Under the pieces are notes generated by a model. That model did not search any database. It saw nothing but the letters and a program-made list of their open reading frames with translations, and was not told the DNA's origin. Positions 1 to 9,261 of a stretch of 64,000 bases of DNA are shown piece after piece. This DNA comes from Methylobacterium sp. J-090. Its GTDB lineage: Bacteria; Pseudomonadota; Alphaproteobacteria; Rhizobiales; Beijerinckiaceae. The stretch covers positions 20,253 to 84,252 of the forward strand of contig NZ_JAKSXV010000087.1 of NCBI RefSeq assembly GCF_022829345.1. Direction: 5' to 3'. Position numbers and translations under genes: made by a program. Within the stretch, counting starts at the first letter, position 1; each line of letters opens with the position of its first letter.

Positions 1-26
1 CCGCGAGCCCGATCCGCATGTTTTGT

Positions 27-153
27 CTTTCCTGTCCCTCTTCCGGTCGCTCTGCGACGACCGTCCCCCGGAGAGGCTGCGGTTTTCACACCTCTCGCGG
101 GCAGCGCGGGTCCCCTCTCCTGGAAGGAGAGGGAGTCCTGTCGCGCTTCACGC
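27..153. repeat. REP-like palindromic intergenic element, degenerate copy
   Basis: The first 188 bases hold no gene. They contain two blocks seen elsewhere in the window. One (about 27-85) has the ccctcttccggtcgctctgc core that resembles 49374-49430. The other (about 105-150) has the gggtcccctctcctggaagg core that recurs at 63085. The second block can fold (cctctcctggaaggagagg). It lies just downstream of the mch stop codon, so it may sit in the mRNA 3' end. Confidence 0.6.
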
Positions 154-188
154 CGGCATTTCGTTCGCAGGAGAAGGGGTTTTCAATC

Positions 189-1175
189 CTAGCTGAACGA
201 GGCTTCCACCAGCTCCGGCATCAGCCGGCCGCCGCGAAAACTCTTGCCGGTGGTGACGGAGGTGACGATGACCTCGGCCGGGCTGAACAGCGCGCCGTCG
301 ATCTTGTAGAAATCGCCGTTCACCCGGCCGAAGATGTCGGCGAAGGGCGCGCCGTGGTCGGCCGACGTGGTCGACGGCAGCTGCTCGGCGAGTTGGCGGG
401 CGTCGGCCTCGTCGGCCTCGACGTAGAGGTGCACCCGGCCGCCGTAGATGATGGCGTCGTTGGTGCGGCCCATGGCCTGGATGAAGTCCGGGTGCTGGGG
501 CGAGAGCGGCGCCGAGCCGAGGCCGTCCACGATCTTGTGCAGGTCGAACCCGACGGTGTGGGCCTTGTGGAGGGCCACTTCGAGGACGCGGGCGACAACC
601 TGGGTCGCACCGGCCAGGCTCTGGGTCGGCGCGTAGATGAAGGTCAGGTGCTCAGGGCTGAGGCCCGTGGCCTCCGCGACCTTGGCGATGACGGAGGCCG
701 GCGGGCCGCCGGCCGCCTCCAGCACCAGGGCGGTCTGGGTGGCGGTGTCGCGGTAGCCGAGCTCGGCGTAGAGATCCTCGACCACGGCGACGGCCCGGCC
801 GGGGCCGGAGCCGAGGGCGAAGAAGCCGGAATCGCCGGTCTCGTCGGCGAGCGACCAGCCCGCATACTGGCTGCCGAGGCAGGCGATCACCGGATCGGAC
901 GAATGCACCACCACGGAGTAGGGCCAGGCCGCGACGGGACCGGACGGCGCGATGGTGACGGTCCCGAGGCCGCCGAGGCAGATCTCGGCGATGCGGCGCC
1001 CCGCCTCGATGGAGCCGCGCACGGAGGCGCCGGCATCGACCATGCGGGCGCCGTCCTGCGTGGTCACGGCCAGACGCAGCACGTCGGCATCGGCGACGAG
1101 GCGCTCGACCAGGGGAGCGGTGAGCGCGTTGACGCTCGGATAGGGGCTTTTGGGCGCCGTCGGACGCGTGGTCAT
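189..1175 (-). CDS. mch: Methenyltetrahydromethanopterin cyclohydrolase
   Basis: The 328-residue cytoplasmic enzyme interconverts 5,10-methenyl-H4MPT and 5-formyl-H4MPT, the step between MtdB and the Fhc complex in formaldehyde oxidation. The sequence matches the Mch family along its full length, starting [16 protein letters not shown] and ending in the conserved [13 protein letters not shown] region, and the length is normal for the family. The ATG at 1175 is preceded by GGAGG, seven bases upstream, and overlaps the stop of the upstream ATP-grasp gene (ATGA), so the two are probably translationally coupled. It is the last gene of a leftward mtdB, ATP-grasp, mch set. The longer open frame upstream is only read-through into the neighbour and was not used. 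Confidence 0.95.
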   Translation of the reverse strand: MTTRPTAPKSPYPSVNALTAPLVERLVADADVLRLAVTTQDGARMVDAGASVRGSIEAGRRIAEICLGGLGTVTIAPSGPVAAWPYSVVVHSSDPVIACLGSQYAGWSLADETGDSGFFALGSGPGRAVAVVEDLYAELGYRDTATQTALVLEAAGGPPASVIAKVAEATGLSPEHLTFIYAPTQSLAGATQVVARVLEVALHKAHTVGFDLHKIVDGLGSAPLSPQHPDFIQAMGRTNDAIIYGGRVHLYVEADEADARQLAEQLPSTTSADHGAPFADIFGRVNGDFYKIDGALFSPAEVIVTSVTTGKSFRGGRLMPELVEASFS

Positions 1176-2320
1176 GGGTGTTCCTCCGTCAGATCGAGCA
1201 GGGTCCGCAGGTAGGCGGCCCGGCTTCGCAACATCTCTCTCGTGGCGGCCGAGTCCGGCCCCGTTGCGAACAGGGTGCACAGCGGTGCATGGCGCGCCAC
1301 TGGGCTGCCGGATCTTGGGCGGTCGCGAACGAAAGCCGGCCAGTCGATCGGCGGCATCGGCGCGTAGCCGGTGGCCGCGTAACAGATTTCCGTGGCCGCC
1401 GCATCCACCGGCGCGGCTTCCACGGGCGGGAGGCGGCCGAGACTCGCCGCGATGTGCTGGGCGAGCAGGGGCGTCGGGCGCCGGTCGAGGACGTCGAGGG
1501 TGGCGCCGGGGCGCGGGTTGATCTCCGTCAGCCACCAATCCTCGCCCGAGACCAGGAGATCGGCGCTGGCGAGTCCGCGCAGGCCGGTCTCGGCGACGAG
1601 ACGTGCCACCGCCTCGGCGATCCGCGCGACCATGCGCGGGGCGAGGGCCTGCGTCTCGTGGCGCGCACGCTCCAAGGCGCCGGCGTAGCGGAACGGGCGC
1701 AGGGCCGAGGGGGCGCTCCACTGCTCCGTGAGGCCGACGATGGCGATGGTCTTCCCATCCGCCAGGAACGCGAGGGCGTGGGCCCGGCCCGGCACGCGGG
1801 CCTGGAAGTAGGCGCCCGGCGGCGCCGGCCCGGCGGTCGCCGCGCGAATGTGGGTGCCGCCCGAGCCGCCGGCCCGCTTAAGGAGCCAGCCCGCCCGGTC
1901 GGGCACGGGATCGCGGGTGACGGCGGGATGGGGGACGCTGAGGTGGGTGCAGAGGCCGGCGAAGCCGAGCGGGTCCTTCAGGCGCGCCACGGTGTCCGGC
2001 GATGCGCCGAGCAGGCGGTACCGCGCGGCGAGGGCTGCCATGAGGTCGGGGGCGCCCTCGAAGCCGCTGCCGAGGACGAGGCCGAGGGGCGGCCGGCCGG
2101 CCAAAGCCGCCAGGGCGTCGAGGTCGGCGAGTGTCCCTGCGCCGCCGAGGCGCCCGTCACCGAAGCGGCCCGATGCGGGGCGGTGATGCTCCGCGAGGCC
2201 CAGGGTGTCGGCGTCACCGAACAGGTCGAGGACGAGGGGCCGCAACCCCGCCCGCCGCGCCGCCTGCGCCAGCGCGCGGCCGGACTGGGCGGCGATGAGG
2301 ATCGTGCCGCCGCCCGCCAA
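1172..2320 (-). CDS. ATP-grasp protein of the H4MPT gene cluster (OrfY-like)
   Basis: The 382-residue protein has ATP-grasp features: an [13 protein letters not shown] glycine-rich ATP-binding loop around residues 145-160 and a [14 protein letters not shown] metal-binding stretch around 260-275. The N-terminal part ([19 protein letters not shown]) looks like a pre-ATP-grasp fold. It lies between mtdB and mch and overlaps mch by four bases. ATP-grasp ligases of this kind are a recurrent member of H4MPT gene clusters in methylotrophs and are suspected to act in cofactor (H4MPT or methanofuran) assembly. The substrate is not shown by the sequence. The start is taken as TTG at 2320, the first start codon after the mtdB stop in this frame. 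It lacks a good ribosome site, so the true start is uncertain. Confidence 0.8.
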   Translation of the reverse strand: MAGGGTILIAAQSGRALAQAARRAGLRPLVLDLFGDADTLGLAEHHRPASGRFGDGRLGGAGTLADLDALAALAGRPPLGLVLGSGFEGAPDLMAALAARYRLLGASPDTVARLKDPLGFAGLCTHLSVPHPAVTRDPVPDRAGWLLKRAGGSGGTHIRAATAGPAPPGAYFQARVPGRAHALAFLADGKTIAIVGLTEQWSAPSALRPFRYAGALERARHETQALAPRMVARIAEAVARLVAETGLRGLASADLLVSGEDWWLTEINPRPGATLDVLDRRPTPLLAQHIAASLGRLPPVEAAPVDAAATEICYAATGYAPMPPIDWPAFVRDRPRSGSPVARHAPLCTLFATGPDSAATREMLRSRAAYLRTLLDLTEEHP

Positions 2321-2374
2321 TCCGTCAGGTTCGGACAGGGCGTGGGCCTCGCCGGCCGGCGTCCGCCCGATCCG

Positions 2375-3268
2375 TCAGCCCGCCACCTCGACGGCCACCG
2401 TGTAGGCATCGCGAAAATCGAGGCAGAGGGGCTCCCTGGCCTCGAGCATGCGGCGGAACAGGCGCGACTGGGTCTGGTACTTCACGTTGCCGACCGCGAG
2501 CGCGCCGATGCCGACGCCCTTGCCCACCGGCAGGGGCACGTCGACGGCGTTGACGTCGATCCCGGCGATGCCGGCCGGGGGCACGGCGTTGACGTCGGAG
2601 GCGACGAGGAGGTTCGGCGCGGATTCGAGATCCTCTGCCGTGAGGATCGAGACGCCGGCGGGGCCGGCCGAGAGGATCACGTCGGCCTTCGTGATGGCCG
2701 CGCGCCGGGCCTCCACGGTGGACCCGTCCACGGACCCGACCTCGACGCCGAAGCGCCAGCGCATGGTGTGGGCGATCTTGCTGACGCGCTCCTCGCCGTC
2801 ATGGCCGACGATGGTGGTCTCGGCGCCGTTGAGCGCCCCGATCACCGCCGCCACGTAGGCGACGACGCCGGCCCCGCCGAAGATGACGATGCGCTTGCCC
2901 GTGAGCTCCGTGTCGAACTTCGCCTTCAGGGCGCGGGTCACCTCGGCGACCATGGCGGCCCCCGTGGTGAAGGAGCCGGCCGGGTCGGCGAAGATGTGGT
3001 TGGCGAACGGCGGCACCAGGGCCTTCTTCGCCCGATCGACCATGTCGAGGGCGTCCTCGGCGTTCTTGCCGGCGATGAAGATGCCCGTGCGCGTCCCGTC
3101 CTGGGGCGACCGCGAAAAGATCGAATCCTGCACCAGCGAGGTCACGTCGGGGAGCGTCGCCTCCGTGTAGGTGGCGATGGTCTCGAACCCGGCATCGACG
3201 GCCATGTTCACGTCGAACGGGCTCATGTGCTTCAGGGGCGTGATCATGTGCAGGATCGAGCGGGCCAT
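2375..3268 (-). CDS. mtdB: NAD(P)-dependent methylenetetrahydromethanopterin dehydrogenase
   Basis: The 297-residue cytoplasmic enzyme oxidises methylene-H4MPT to methenyl-H4MPT with NAD+ or NADP+. The Rossmann dinucleotide-binding stretch (KRIVIFGGAGVVAYVAA) is at residues 125-140. The N-terminal half carries the conserved MARSILHMITPLKHMSPFDVN-type opening of MtdB and the related MtdA. The presence of the H4MPT genes mch and fhc around it favours MtdB over the folate-preferring MtdA. The ATG at 3268 has a GGAGGG ribosome site. It is the first gene of the leftward mtdB, ATP-grasp, mch unit. The 139 bases upstream (3269-3407) must hold its promoter and include a TTCTAGAA palindrome near 3300. 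Confidence 0.95.
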   Translation of the reverse strand: MARSILHMITPLKHMSPFDVNMAVDAGFETIATYTEATLPDVTSLVQDSIFSRSPQDGTRTGIFIAGKNAEDALDMVDRAKKALVPPFANHIFADPAGSFTTGAAMVAEVTRALKAKFDTELTGKRIVIFGGAGVVAYVAAVIGALNGAETTIVGHDGEERVSKIAHTMRWRFGVEVGSVDGSTVEARRAAITKADVILSAGPAGVSILTAEDLESAPNLLVASDVNAVPPAGIAGIDVNAVDVPLPVGKGVGIGALAVGNVKYQTQSRLFRRMLEAREPLCLDFRDAYTVAVEVAG

Positions 3269-3407
3269 GGCGGGTTTCCCTCCGTGCGGTCGCAGTCAGT
3301 TCTAGAAGAATTGCCCCGATCGTGCGCCGGGGTGGTGAAATGTCAAAGCCGGTGGTCGCCGGCCCGATCGAGCGCAGGTCGATAGCCTGTGCCGTCTTTG
3401 CGTCGTC

Positions 3408-4385
3408 TTAAAGCGGCGTCACCGTGGCGCCGGTGTTGCGGCCGCGGGCGATGAGGAAGCGCAACGGGCCGGGCCGCTCCAGGGATGCGACCAGCCTCCG
3501 CGCCGCATCGTCCGAAGGCACCAGGGCGAAGCCGGTCGGGCCCCAGGAGCTCTGCCCGTAGCCACTGATCCCCTGCGCCGCGATGGCGGCCAACGCCTCG
3601 GCCACGGCGGGGCTGGCGTAGCGCCCGCCCTGATGGGGCGCGAAATGATCGCCGATGAGGCGCTGAATTCGGGTGATCCCGGCGCCGAACCCTTCGGGCT
3701 CGGCGGTGGCGGCGGCCGGCAGCACCTGCATGAGGACGATGCGGCAGATCTCGGCGGCCTGGGCTTCCGGGAACCGTGGCAGGTCGCGAAACGCCTCGAC
3801 CTCGTGGGTCCCGTGCACGCCGGTCATGCCGGTGTCGAGGACGAGGACGACGCGCCACGCCTCCGGATAGGCCAGCCGCGCGATGAGGGGCGGCGGCGTG
3901 CCGTGGCCGTCGCGGCCGCCATCGACGATGAGGCCGCCTTGCGTGAACGCCGCGAGGCCGACACCGGAGCGGTTGCCCCGGTCGAGGGCATCGGCGAAGG
4001 CCTCCGGTGCGAAGGGGCGGTCCGCCAGACGGGCCAGGGCCGCCGCGACCGCCAGCGCCAGCTGCGTGCCCGAGCCGAAGCCCGCATGGGCCGGCATCGT
4101 TTCCGCGATGCTGATCGCGGCGTGACCGTCGATCCCGAGATGACCGGCCGCCGCCAGGGCGTAGCCATGCGCGCGTTTCGCTTCCGGTCCCGTCACCGTC
4201 AGGCCGGGGCTCCTGCGCGCCGTGAGGGTGATGGCGGGGGCGTCGAGGGCGAGGCCGAGGCTGCCGAAGCGCCGTCCGAGGCCGCCGTGGAGATCGAGGA
4301 AGCCGAAATGCAGGCGGCCCGGCGCGTGCACCCGCACGCCCCTCGTCTCCGCTTCGTCCCCTGCCCCATCCGGGATCTGCGTCAC
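3408..4385 (-). CDS. mptG: Beta-ribofuranosylaminobenzene 5'-phosphate synthase (GHMP-kinase fold)
   Basis: This is the committed enzyme of H4MPT synthesis: it joins 4-hydroxybenzoate or 4-aminobenzoate to PRPP with loss of CO2 and pyrophosphate. The 325-residue protein has the GHMP-like N-terminus with APGRLHFGFLDLHGGLGRRF near residues 18-37, the glycine-rich PAHAGFGSGTQLALAVAAAL loop near 95-115, and SGYGQSSWGPTGFAL near the C-terminus, all typical of RFAP synthases. The GTG at 4385 is chosen because AGGAAAGGG lies directly upstream. A longer frame exists to 4814 but has no family similarity. It is transcribed away from fhcB, with a divergent promoter region between them. The symbol is borrowed from the archaeal enzyme. 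Confidence 0.88.
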   Translation of the reverse strand: MTQIPDGAGDEAETRGVRVHAPGRLHFGFLDLHGGLGRRFGSLGLALDAPAITLTARRSPGLTVTGPEAKRAHGYALAAAGHLGIDGHAAISIAETMPAHAGFGSGTQLALAVAAALARLADRPFAPEAFADALDRGNRSGVGLAAFTQGGLIVDGGRDGHGTPPPLIARLAYPEAWRVVLVLDTGMTGVHGTHEVEAFRDLPRFPEAQAAEICRIVLMQVLPAAATAEPEGFGAGITRIQRLIGDHFAPHQGGRYASPAVAEALAAIAAQGISGYGQSSWGPTGFALVPSDDAARRLVASLERPGPLRFLIARGRNTGATVTPL

Positions 4386-4735
4386 GTCGATCCCTTTCCT
4401 TCTACGGGCCGCATCGCACGGCTCGGTCACCGCACCGTTGCGGAGCGGATTGCCCGGCAGCGGGGCTTCTCCCATAGAGCGCGGACGCCTCGCAAGCGCC
4501 GCGAACGCATCCGTCCTCCGGGGCGCATCACGCGGCGTTCGTCCAAACTTCCGGCGCGGCGGCAACACGAAAATTTCCAGCCGCAATCGGTCCGGCATCG
4601 GCCCCGGGACTTGCTTGGGGGGCGGCCCCGATGCAAACGTGCCGCCCGATCGTTCTGGACCGGCTCGGTCCCGCCGTGCGCGACGCCCGCTTTCGTGGTG
4701 CGCGCCGGGCCCTCGATTTTCCAAGGTGCAAGGCA
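4386..4735. promoter_or_regulatory. Divergent promoter region between RFAP synthase gene and fhcBADC
   Basis: These 350 bases separate two divergently transcribed C1 operons and contain no convincing gene. The most AT-rich patch is near 4565-4580 (cacgaaaatttccagccgc). The rest is GC-rich, with several short hairpins around 4615-4640 (GGGGCGGCCCC type). Specific -35/-10 boxes could not be assigned. Confidence 0.45.
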
Positions 4736-5815
4736 ATGGCGGCCTGGGTGAAGGGTGGTGCGACGGATGCGGATTCGGCGGTGGACGCCGCCGCGACGCT
4801 CCTCGCTGCGGCACGCACGCCCCTCGTGGCGGGGCTCTGCGCCGAACTGAGCGCCGTGCGCGCGGCCTATCACCTCGCCGACGCCATCGGCGCCACCGTC
4901 GATCCCGCGGCGGGCCAAAGCCTCTACGCCGAACTGGGGTCCTTGAGCCGGACGGGCGCCATGCTCACCACGCCCGCCGAGACCACGGGCCGGGCGGACG
5001 CAATCCTCATCGTCGGCAACGCGCCGTGGGACCGGCCCATCGTTCAGGAGATCGCCGAGTCCGCGCCGACGCGGGGCCGCGCCGCCGGCACCGAGCGCAC
5101 CCTCCTGTCGCTCGGCGGCCCGCGCAACGGCGCCACCCGGCACGTGGCCTATCCGGCCGAGGCCGGCGGCCTCGCCGTCTCCGTCGCGCACCTGCGCGCC
5201 TACCTGAAGGGGCATCTCGCCGGCGAGACCGCCTATGGCGACCTCGCCAGGCGCCTCGCCGCTGCCCAGTACGGGGTCGTGCTCTATGACGCTGCCGAAC
5301 TCGGCGAGCTCGGCGTCGAGATGCTCCAGGGCATGGTCAAGGATCTCAATGAGGTCACGCGCTTCTTCACGCTTCCCGTCTCCGACCCCTATCAGGGCCG
5401 CGCCCTGCTCCAGCTCGCCGCCTGGACCACCGGCCAGGCACCCCGCGTCGGCTTCGGCCGCCACGTGCCCGAGCACGATCCCTGGCGCTTCGACGGCGCC
5501 CGCCAGATCGCCGCCGGCGAGGTCGATGCCGCCCTGTGGCTCGCCTCCCTCCCCGCGCCCCGGCCGGACTGGCTCGGCACCCTGCCCGCCATCGCCATCG
5601 TCGGCGAGGGCAGCCCCGAGGCCACGGGCGACGCCGCCGAGATCGTCATCGCCGTCGGCGTGCCGGGCGAGAGCGCCGGCGGAGCCCTGTGGAACGACCG
5701 GCGCGCCACCATCACGTACGCGCCGCCCATCGGACAACCGGCCGAGCTGACGGCCGCCGGCGTGCTCGGTGCCATTCAGGACCGCCTCGTGCAGAAGAAG
5801 GCCGCCTCATGCTGA
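4736..5815 (+). CDS. fhcB: Formyltransferase/hydrolase complex subunit B
   Basis: The 359-residue subunit B of the Fhc complex is related to the molybdopterin subunit FwdB/FmdB of archaeal formylmethanofuran dehydrogenase but lacks the N-terminal Cys-rich iron-sulfur/pterin part. In methylotrophs the complex releases formate from formyl-H4MPT by a hydrolytic, not redox, route. The LCAELSAVRAAYHLADAIGA and ADAILIVGNAPWDRP stretches match the FwdB fold. The ATG at 4736 has AAGG upstream. An in-frame upstream extension to 4631 was judged non-coding. The last codons overlap the fhcA start (ATGCTGA), which fits the operon order fhcB-A-D-C. Confidence 0.9.
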   Translation: MAAWVKGGATDADSAVDAAATLLAAARTPLVAGLCAELSAVRAAYHLADAIGATVDPAAGQSLYAELGSLSRTGAMLTTPAETTGRADAILIVGNAPWDRPIVQEIAESAPTRGRAAGTERTLLSLGGPRNGATRHVAYPAEAGGLAVSVAHLRAYLKGHLAGETAYGDLARRLAAAQYGVVLYDAAELGELGVEMLQGMVKDLNEVTRFFTLPVSDPYQGRALLQLAAWTTGQAPRVGFGRHVPEHDPWRFDGARQIAAGEVDAALWLASLPAPRPDWLGTLPAIAIVGEGSPEATGDAAEIVIAVGVPGESAGGALWNDRRATITYAPPIGQPAELTAAGVLGAIQDRLVQKKAASC

Positions 5816-7452
5816 TCCGCATCCAGGGGGGACGGGTCGTCGATCCGACGGCCGGACGCGACGCCGTCGGCGATGTCTGGATCGAGAACGGGCGGGTCGT
5901 CGCCGCCTCCGAGCGTGCGCCTGACCAGACCATCGACGCCACGGGCTGCGTGGTCATGGCCGGCGGCGTCGAGGTCCATTCGCACATCGCCGGCGGTAAC
6001 GTGGTGATGAGCCGCCTGCTCCTGCCGGAGCTCTACACCAGCGAGGCGGCGCCCGAGGGCCATCCCTTCGCGCATGCCGGCGGGTCGGCCGCCTGGATCG
6101 GCGCGAACTACGCCCGGATGGGCTACACCATCGCCGTCGAGCCGGCGATGCCGCCGGCCAGCGCCCTCGCGACCCAGCTCGAACTCGCCGACATCCCGCT
6201 GCTCGATCGCGGCGCGCTGACGGTGATGGGCAACGACGACCACCTGCTCCAGCTCCTGCGCCAGCGCGAGGGCAAGGCGGCGGTGCGCGACCTCGTCGCC
6301 CTCGCGGTCGCCACCTCCCGCGGGCTCGGCGTCAAGTGCATCAACGCGGGCGGCGCCTCGGCCTTCAAGGACGGGATGCTCAAGCTCAGCCTCGACGAGG
6401 AGATCCCCGTCTACGGCCTGTCCACCCGCAAGATCATGACCGCGCTGCTCGACGCGGTCGAGGAGATCGGCGTGCCGCACCCGCTGCACGTCCATTGCAA
6501 CAACCTCGGCATTCCGGGCGCCGACGCGTCCTTCGTCGATACCCTCGAGGCGGCCGAGGGCCGGCGCATCCACTTCGCCCATGCCCAGTTCTACGCCTAC
6601 GGCGTCACCGACCCGGAGAACTCGGCCACGGGCGGCTTCCGCTCGGCGGCCGAGCGCATCACGGAGGCGATGGAGAAGCACCCCAACGCCACCTTCGATG
6701 TCGGCCAGGTCGCCTTCGGCCAGACGGTGACCATCTCGCTCGACATCCTGCGCCAGTTCGCGGGCCGCAAGGGCGCCAATCCGAAGAAGTGGATCCTCAC
6801 CGCCGGCGACGCGGAAGGCGGCGGCGTGGTGCCGTTCCTCTACAAGCCGCGCGGCGCCGTGAGCTCGCTGCAATGGGCCATCGGCCTCGAACTCATGCTG
6901 CTCTCGAAGGAGCCGGAGCGCACGATCCTGACGACGGACCACCCCAATGGCGGACCGTTCACGGATTACCCGCACATCATTCACCTGCTGATGGACAAGG
7001 AGAAGCGCGACCGCGAGATCGCCGGCCTCCACAAGGTCATCGGCGAGCGCTCGGGCCTCTGCGCCATTGAGCGCGAGTACAGCTTCTCGGAGATCGCCCA
7101 GCTCACCCGCTCTGGGCCGGCGAAGCTCCTGGGGCTCGCGGATCGCGGCCACCTGCGCGCGGGCGCACGGGCCGACGTCGCCATCTACCGCGACGACCGG
7201 GACCGCACCGCCATGTTCGCCCGGGCCAAACGCGTGCTCAAGGACGGCGTCACCATCGTCGAGGACGGCGAGGTCGTGACCTGGACCTCCGGGCGCACCC
7301 TCGAACTTAACGTCGAGTCCGACAAGGCCATGGTCGCGCGCTCGGAGACCTACCTGCAGGACCGGTTCGGCGCGGGCTTGAGCAGCTTCGAAGTGCCGGA
7401 CGAGGCCTTCCCGAAGGCGGACGTGTTCGAGGAGGTCGCATGTCGGGCTTGA
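5809..7452 (+). CDS. fhcA: Formyltransferase/hydrolase complex subunit A
   Basis: The 547-residue amidohydrolase-fold subunit is related to archaeal FwdA/FmdA. In the Fhc complex it hydrolyses formylmethanofuran to formate and methanofuran. The family signature HSHIAGG is at residues 57-63 (His57, His59), and HVHCNN with further histidines follows near residues 230-235. The length agrees with the family. The ATG overlaps the end of fhcB by seven bases, so translation is likely coupled. A near-duplicate 18-bp sequence follows the stop codon before fhcD. Confidence 0.95.
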   Translation: MLIRIQGGRVVDPTAGRDAVGDVWIENGRVVAASERAPDQTIDATGCVVMAGGVEVHSHIAGGNVVMSRLLLPELYTSEAAPEGHPFAHAGGSAAWIGANYARMGYTIAVEPAMPPASALATQLELADIPLLDRGALTVMGNDDHLLQLLRQREGKAAVRDLVALAVATSRGLGVKCINAGGASAFKDGMLKLSLDEEIPVYGLSTRKIMTALLDAVEEIGVPHPLHVHCNNLGIPGADASFVDTLEAAEGRRIHFAHAQFYAYGVTDPENSATGGFRSAAERITEAMEKHPNATFDVGQVAFGQTVTISLDILRQFAGRKGANPKKWILTAGDAEGGGVVPFLYKPRGAVSSLQWAIGLELMLLSKEPERTILTTDHPNGGPFTDYPHIIHLLMDKEKRDREIAGLHKVIGERSGLCAIEREYSFSEIAQLTRSGPAKLLGLADRGHLRAGARADVAIYRDDRDRTAMFARAKRVLKDGVTIVEDGEVVTWTSGRTLELNVESDKAMVARSETYLQDRFGAGLSSFEVPDEAFPKADVFEEVACRA

Positions 7453-7474
7453 AGGACATGTCGGGTTTGAAGGG
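7439..7474 (+). repeat. 18-bp tandem duplication at the fhcA-fhcD junction
   Basis: Two copies of catgtcgggcttgaagga (7439-7456 and 7457-7474, four differences in 18) span the fhcA stop codon. Each copy contains an ATG and a GAAGGA/GAAGGG Shine-Dalgarno-like string. It looks like a local slippage duplication. Confidence 0.8.
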
Positions 7475-7503
7475 TGGGCGTTGCGTGAGGACCGGTGGCT
7501 GAC

Positions 7504-8460
7504 ATGGCGGAACTCACCCTCAACGGAATCCCGGTGATCGACACCTTCGCCGAGGCGTTCGACGTCGCCGGCACGGCGATCATCATCACCAACGACACGG
7601 CGAAATGGGCGATGATCGCCGCCGTCACCATGACGGGGTTCGCGACCTCGGTCATCGGCTGCGGCGCCGAGGCCGGCATCGATTGCGAGCTGTCGCCCGA
7701 GGAGACCCCGGACGGTCGCCCCGGCGTGCGCGTCCTGCTGTTCGGGTTCGAGCCCAACGGCCTGAAGGACCAGCTCCTCAAGCGCGTCGGCCAGTGCATC
7801 CTCACCTGCCCCGGCACCGCCTGCTACGCCGGTGTGGACGGCCCCACGAAGATCAAGCTCGGCGGGGCCATCCGCTACTTCGGCGACGGCTTCGCCGTGG
7901 CGAAACGCCTGACCGATCCGGTGAGCGGCAAGGCGCGCCGCTACTGGCGCATCCCGGTCATGGACGGCGAGTTCCTGTGCGAGGACTTCGTCCGCGCCGT
8001 GGACGGGGCGGTGGGCGGCGGCAACCTGCTGTTCCTCGGCCGCAACCACGCCGAGACCCTGAAGGTCGCCGAGATCGCCGTCGACGCCGCCCGCACGGTC
8101 TCGGGCGCGATCCTGCCCTTCCCCGGCGGCATCGTCCGCTCGGGCTCGAAGGTGGGGGCGCGCACCAAGGGCATGATGGCGTCGACCAACGACGCCTATT
8201 GTCCGACCCTGAAAGGCCGCGCCGGCACCGAACTGTCGGCGGAGGTCGGCGTCGTCCTGGAGATCGTCATCGACGCCCTGACCTCGCACGGGGTCGCCGA
8301 ATCCATGCGCGCGGCGCTGCATGCGGCCACCGAGGCCGGTGCGGCCCACGGGCTCGTGGCGGTCACCGCGGGCAATTACGGCGGCAATCTCGGCCGCCAC
8401 CATTATCACCTGAAGGACCTGCTCTCATCGGGGCCGGTGAGCGAGGCTGGAGCGGCATGA
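7504..8460 (+). CDS. fhcD: Formylmethanofuran-tetrahydromethanopterin formyltransferase (Fhc subunit D)
   Basis: The 318-residue formyltransferase (Ftr) moves the formyl group from formyl-H4MPT to the methanofuran-type cofactor, where FhcA hydrolyses it. The protein follows the Ftr family from LNGIPVIDTFAEAFDVAGTAIIITND at the start through CPGTACYAG and GRNHAETLKVAE to the C-terminal NYGGNLGRHHYHLKDLL. The ATG at 7504 was chosen. A GTG nine bases upstream (7495), with GAGGA before it, is equally possible and would add three residues. The stop overlaps the fhcC start (ATGA). Confidence 0.95.
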   Translation: MAELTLNGIPVIDTFAEAFDVAGTAIIITNDTAKWAMIAAVTMTGFATSVIGCGAEAGIDCELSPEETPDGRPGVRVLLFGFEPNGLKDQLLKRVGQCILTCPGTACYAGVDGPTKIKLGGAIRYFGDGFAVAKRLTDPVSGKARRYWRIPVMDGEFLCEDFVRAVDGAVGGGNLLFLGRNHAETLKVAEIAVDAARTVSGAILPFPGGIVRSGSKVGARTKGMMASTNDAYCPTLKGRAGTELSAEVGVVLEIVIDALTSHGVAESMRAALHAATEAGAAHGLVAVTAGNYGGNLGRHHYHLKDLLSSGPVSEAGAA

Positions 8461-9254
8461 GCACCCTCACCCTGCGCCAGGAGCCGCCGGAGCGGCTCGA
8501 CTTCCTGCACGTCACCCCACTGTCGCTCAGCGGCCTCAGCGAGGCCGAGGCGGCCAGACTCCCCGTCGGCACCAGCCGCCGCGGCCTGACCCTAGGCGAT
8601 TGCTTCACCATCGCCCTCGATAAATCCGAAGACCTCGTCATCGAGGGCGGGTCGTCGCGCCTCGACCGGGTCGGCGCGTCGCTGGACGGCGGCACTATCC
8701 GCGTCGTCGGCGATGTCGGCCAGCGCCTCGGCGCCGGCATGCGCAGCGGCAGCGTCACGGTCACGGGCTCGGCCGGCCCGTTCGCGGCCTCGGGCGCCAC
8801 CGGCGGCACCATCACCATCGAGGGCGATGCCGGCGATCACGCCGGCGGAGCGGTCTACGCCGCCAAGGCCGGCCTCGACGGCGCGACCCTGATCATCAAG
8901 GGCGCGGCCGGCGACCACCTCGGCGACCGCATGCGGCGCGGCCTCATCCTCGTCGGCACGGCGGGGGCGCATGCGGGGTCGCGGATGATCGCCGGCACCA
9001 TCGCGGCCGGGTCGGTGGGCGACCATCCGGGCTTCGGCATGCGGCGTGGCACCCTCCTCACCGGCGGCGTCGGCACCCTGACCCCGAGCTTCGTCGCGAC
9101 CGGCACCCACGACCTCGTGTTCCTGCGCCTCCTCGCCCGGTCGCTCCGTCCCCTGAGCCCGGCCCATGCCGACCTCGCCGCCGGCGCGCTCACCCGCTAC
9201 TCGGGCGACCTCGCGACCCTCGGCAAGGGCGAGTTGTGGGTGTCGGCGGCCTGA
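8457..9254 (+). CDS. fhcC: Formyltransferase/hydrolase complex subunit C
   Basis: The 265-residue subunit C is built mainly of a right-handed beta-helix, as in FwdC and the C-terminal domain of glutamate synthase. The sequence shows the recurring G-x-x-G-x-x-M-x-x-G turns, for example GDVGQRLGAGMRSGSV, GDHLGDRMRRGLI, GAHAGSRMIAGTI and GDHPGFGMRRGTL between residues about 85 and 205. It ends the fhcBADC operon. Its ATG overlaps the fhcD stop. Only seven bases separate it from the end of the convergent higA gene, leaving little room for a terminator. Confidence 0.93.
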   Translation: MSTLTLRQEPPERLDFLHVTPLSLSGLSEAEAARLPVGTSRRGLTLGDCFTIALDKSEDLVIEGGSSRLDRVGASLDGGTIRVVGDVGQRLGAGMRSGSVTVTGSAGPFAASGATGGTITIEGDAGDHAGGAVYAAKAGLDGATLIIKGAAGDHLGDRMRRGLILVGTAGAHAGSRMIAGTIAAGSVGDHPGFGMRRGTLLTGGVGTLTPSFVATGTHDLVFLRLLARSLRPLSPAHADLAAGALTRYSGDLATLGKGELWVSAA

Positions 9255-9261
9255 TTACGGA

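Noticed and set aside
1178..3385. 735-residue plus-strand frame opposite the ATP-grasp and mtdB genes
   Set aside because: It has no family resemblance and biased composition, and the minus strand genes are clear.
5776..8409. 877-residue open frame on the minus strand opposite fhcA and fhcD
   Set aside because: It is arginine/alanine/glycine-rich shadow sequence opposite well-supported fhc genes. Long antisense frames are expected at 70% GC.
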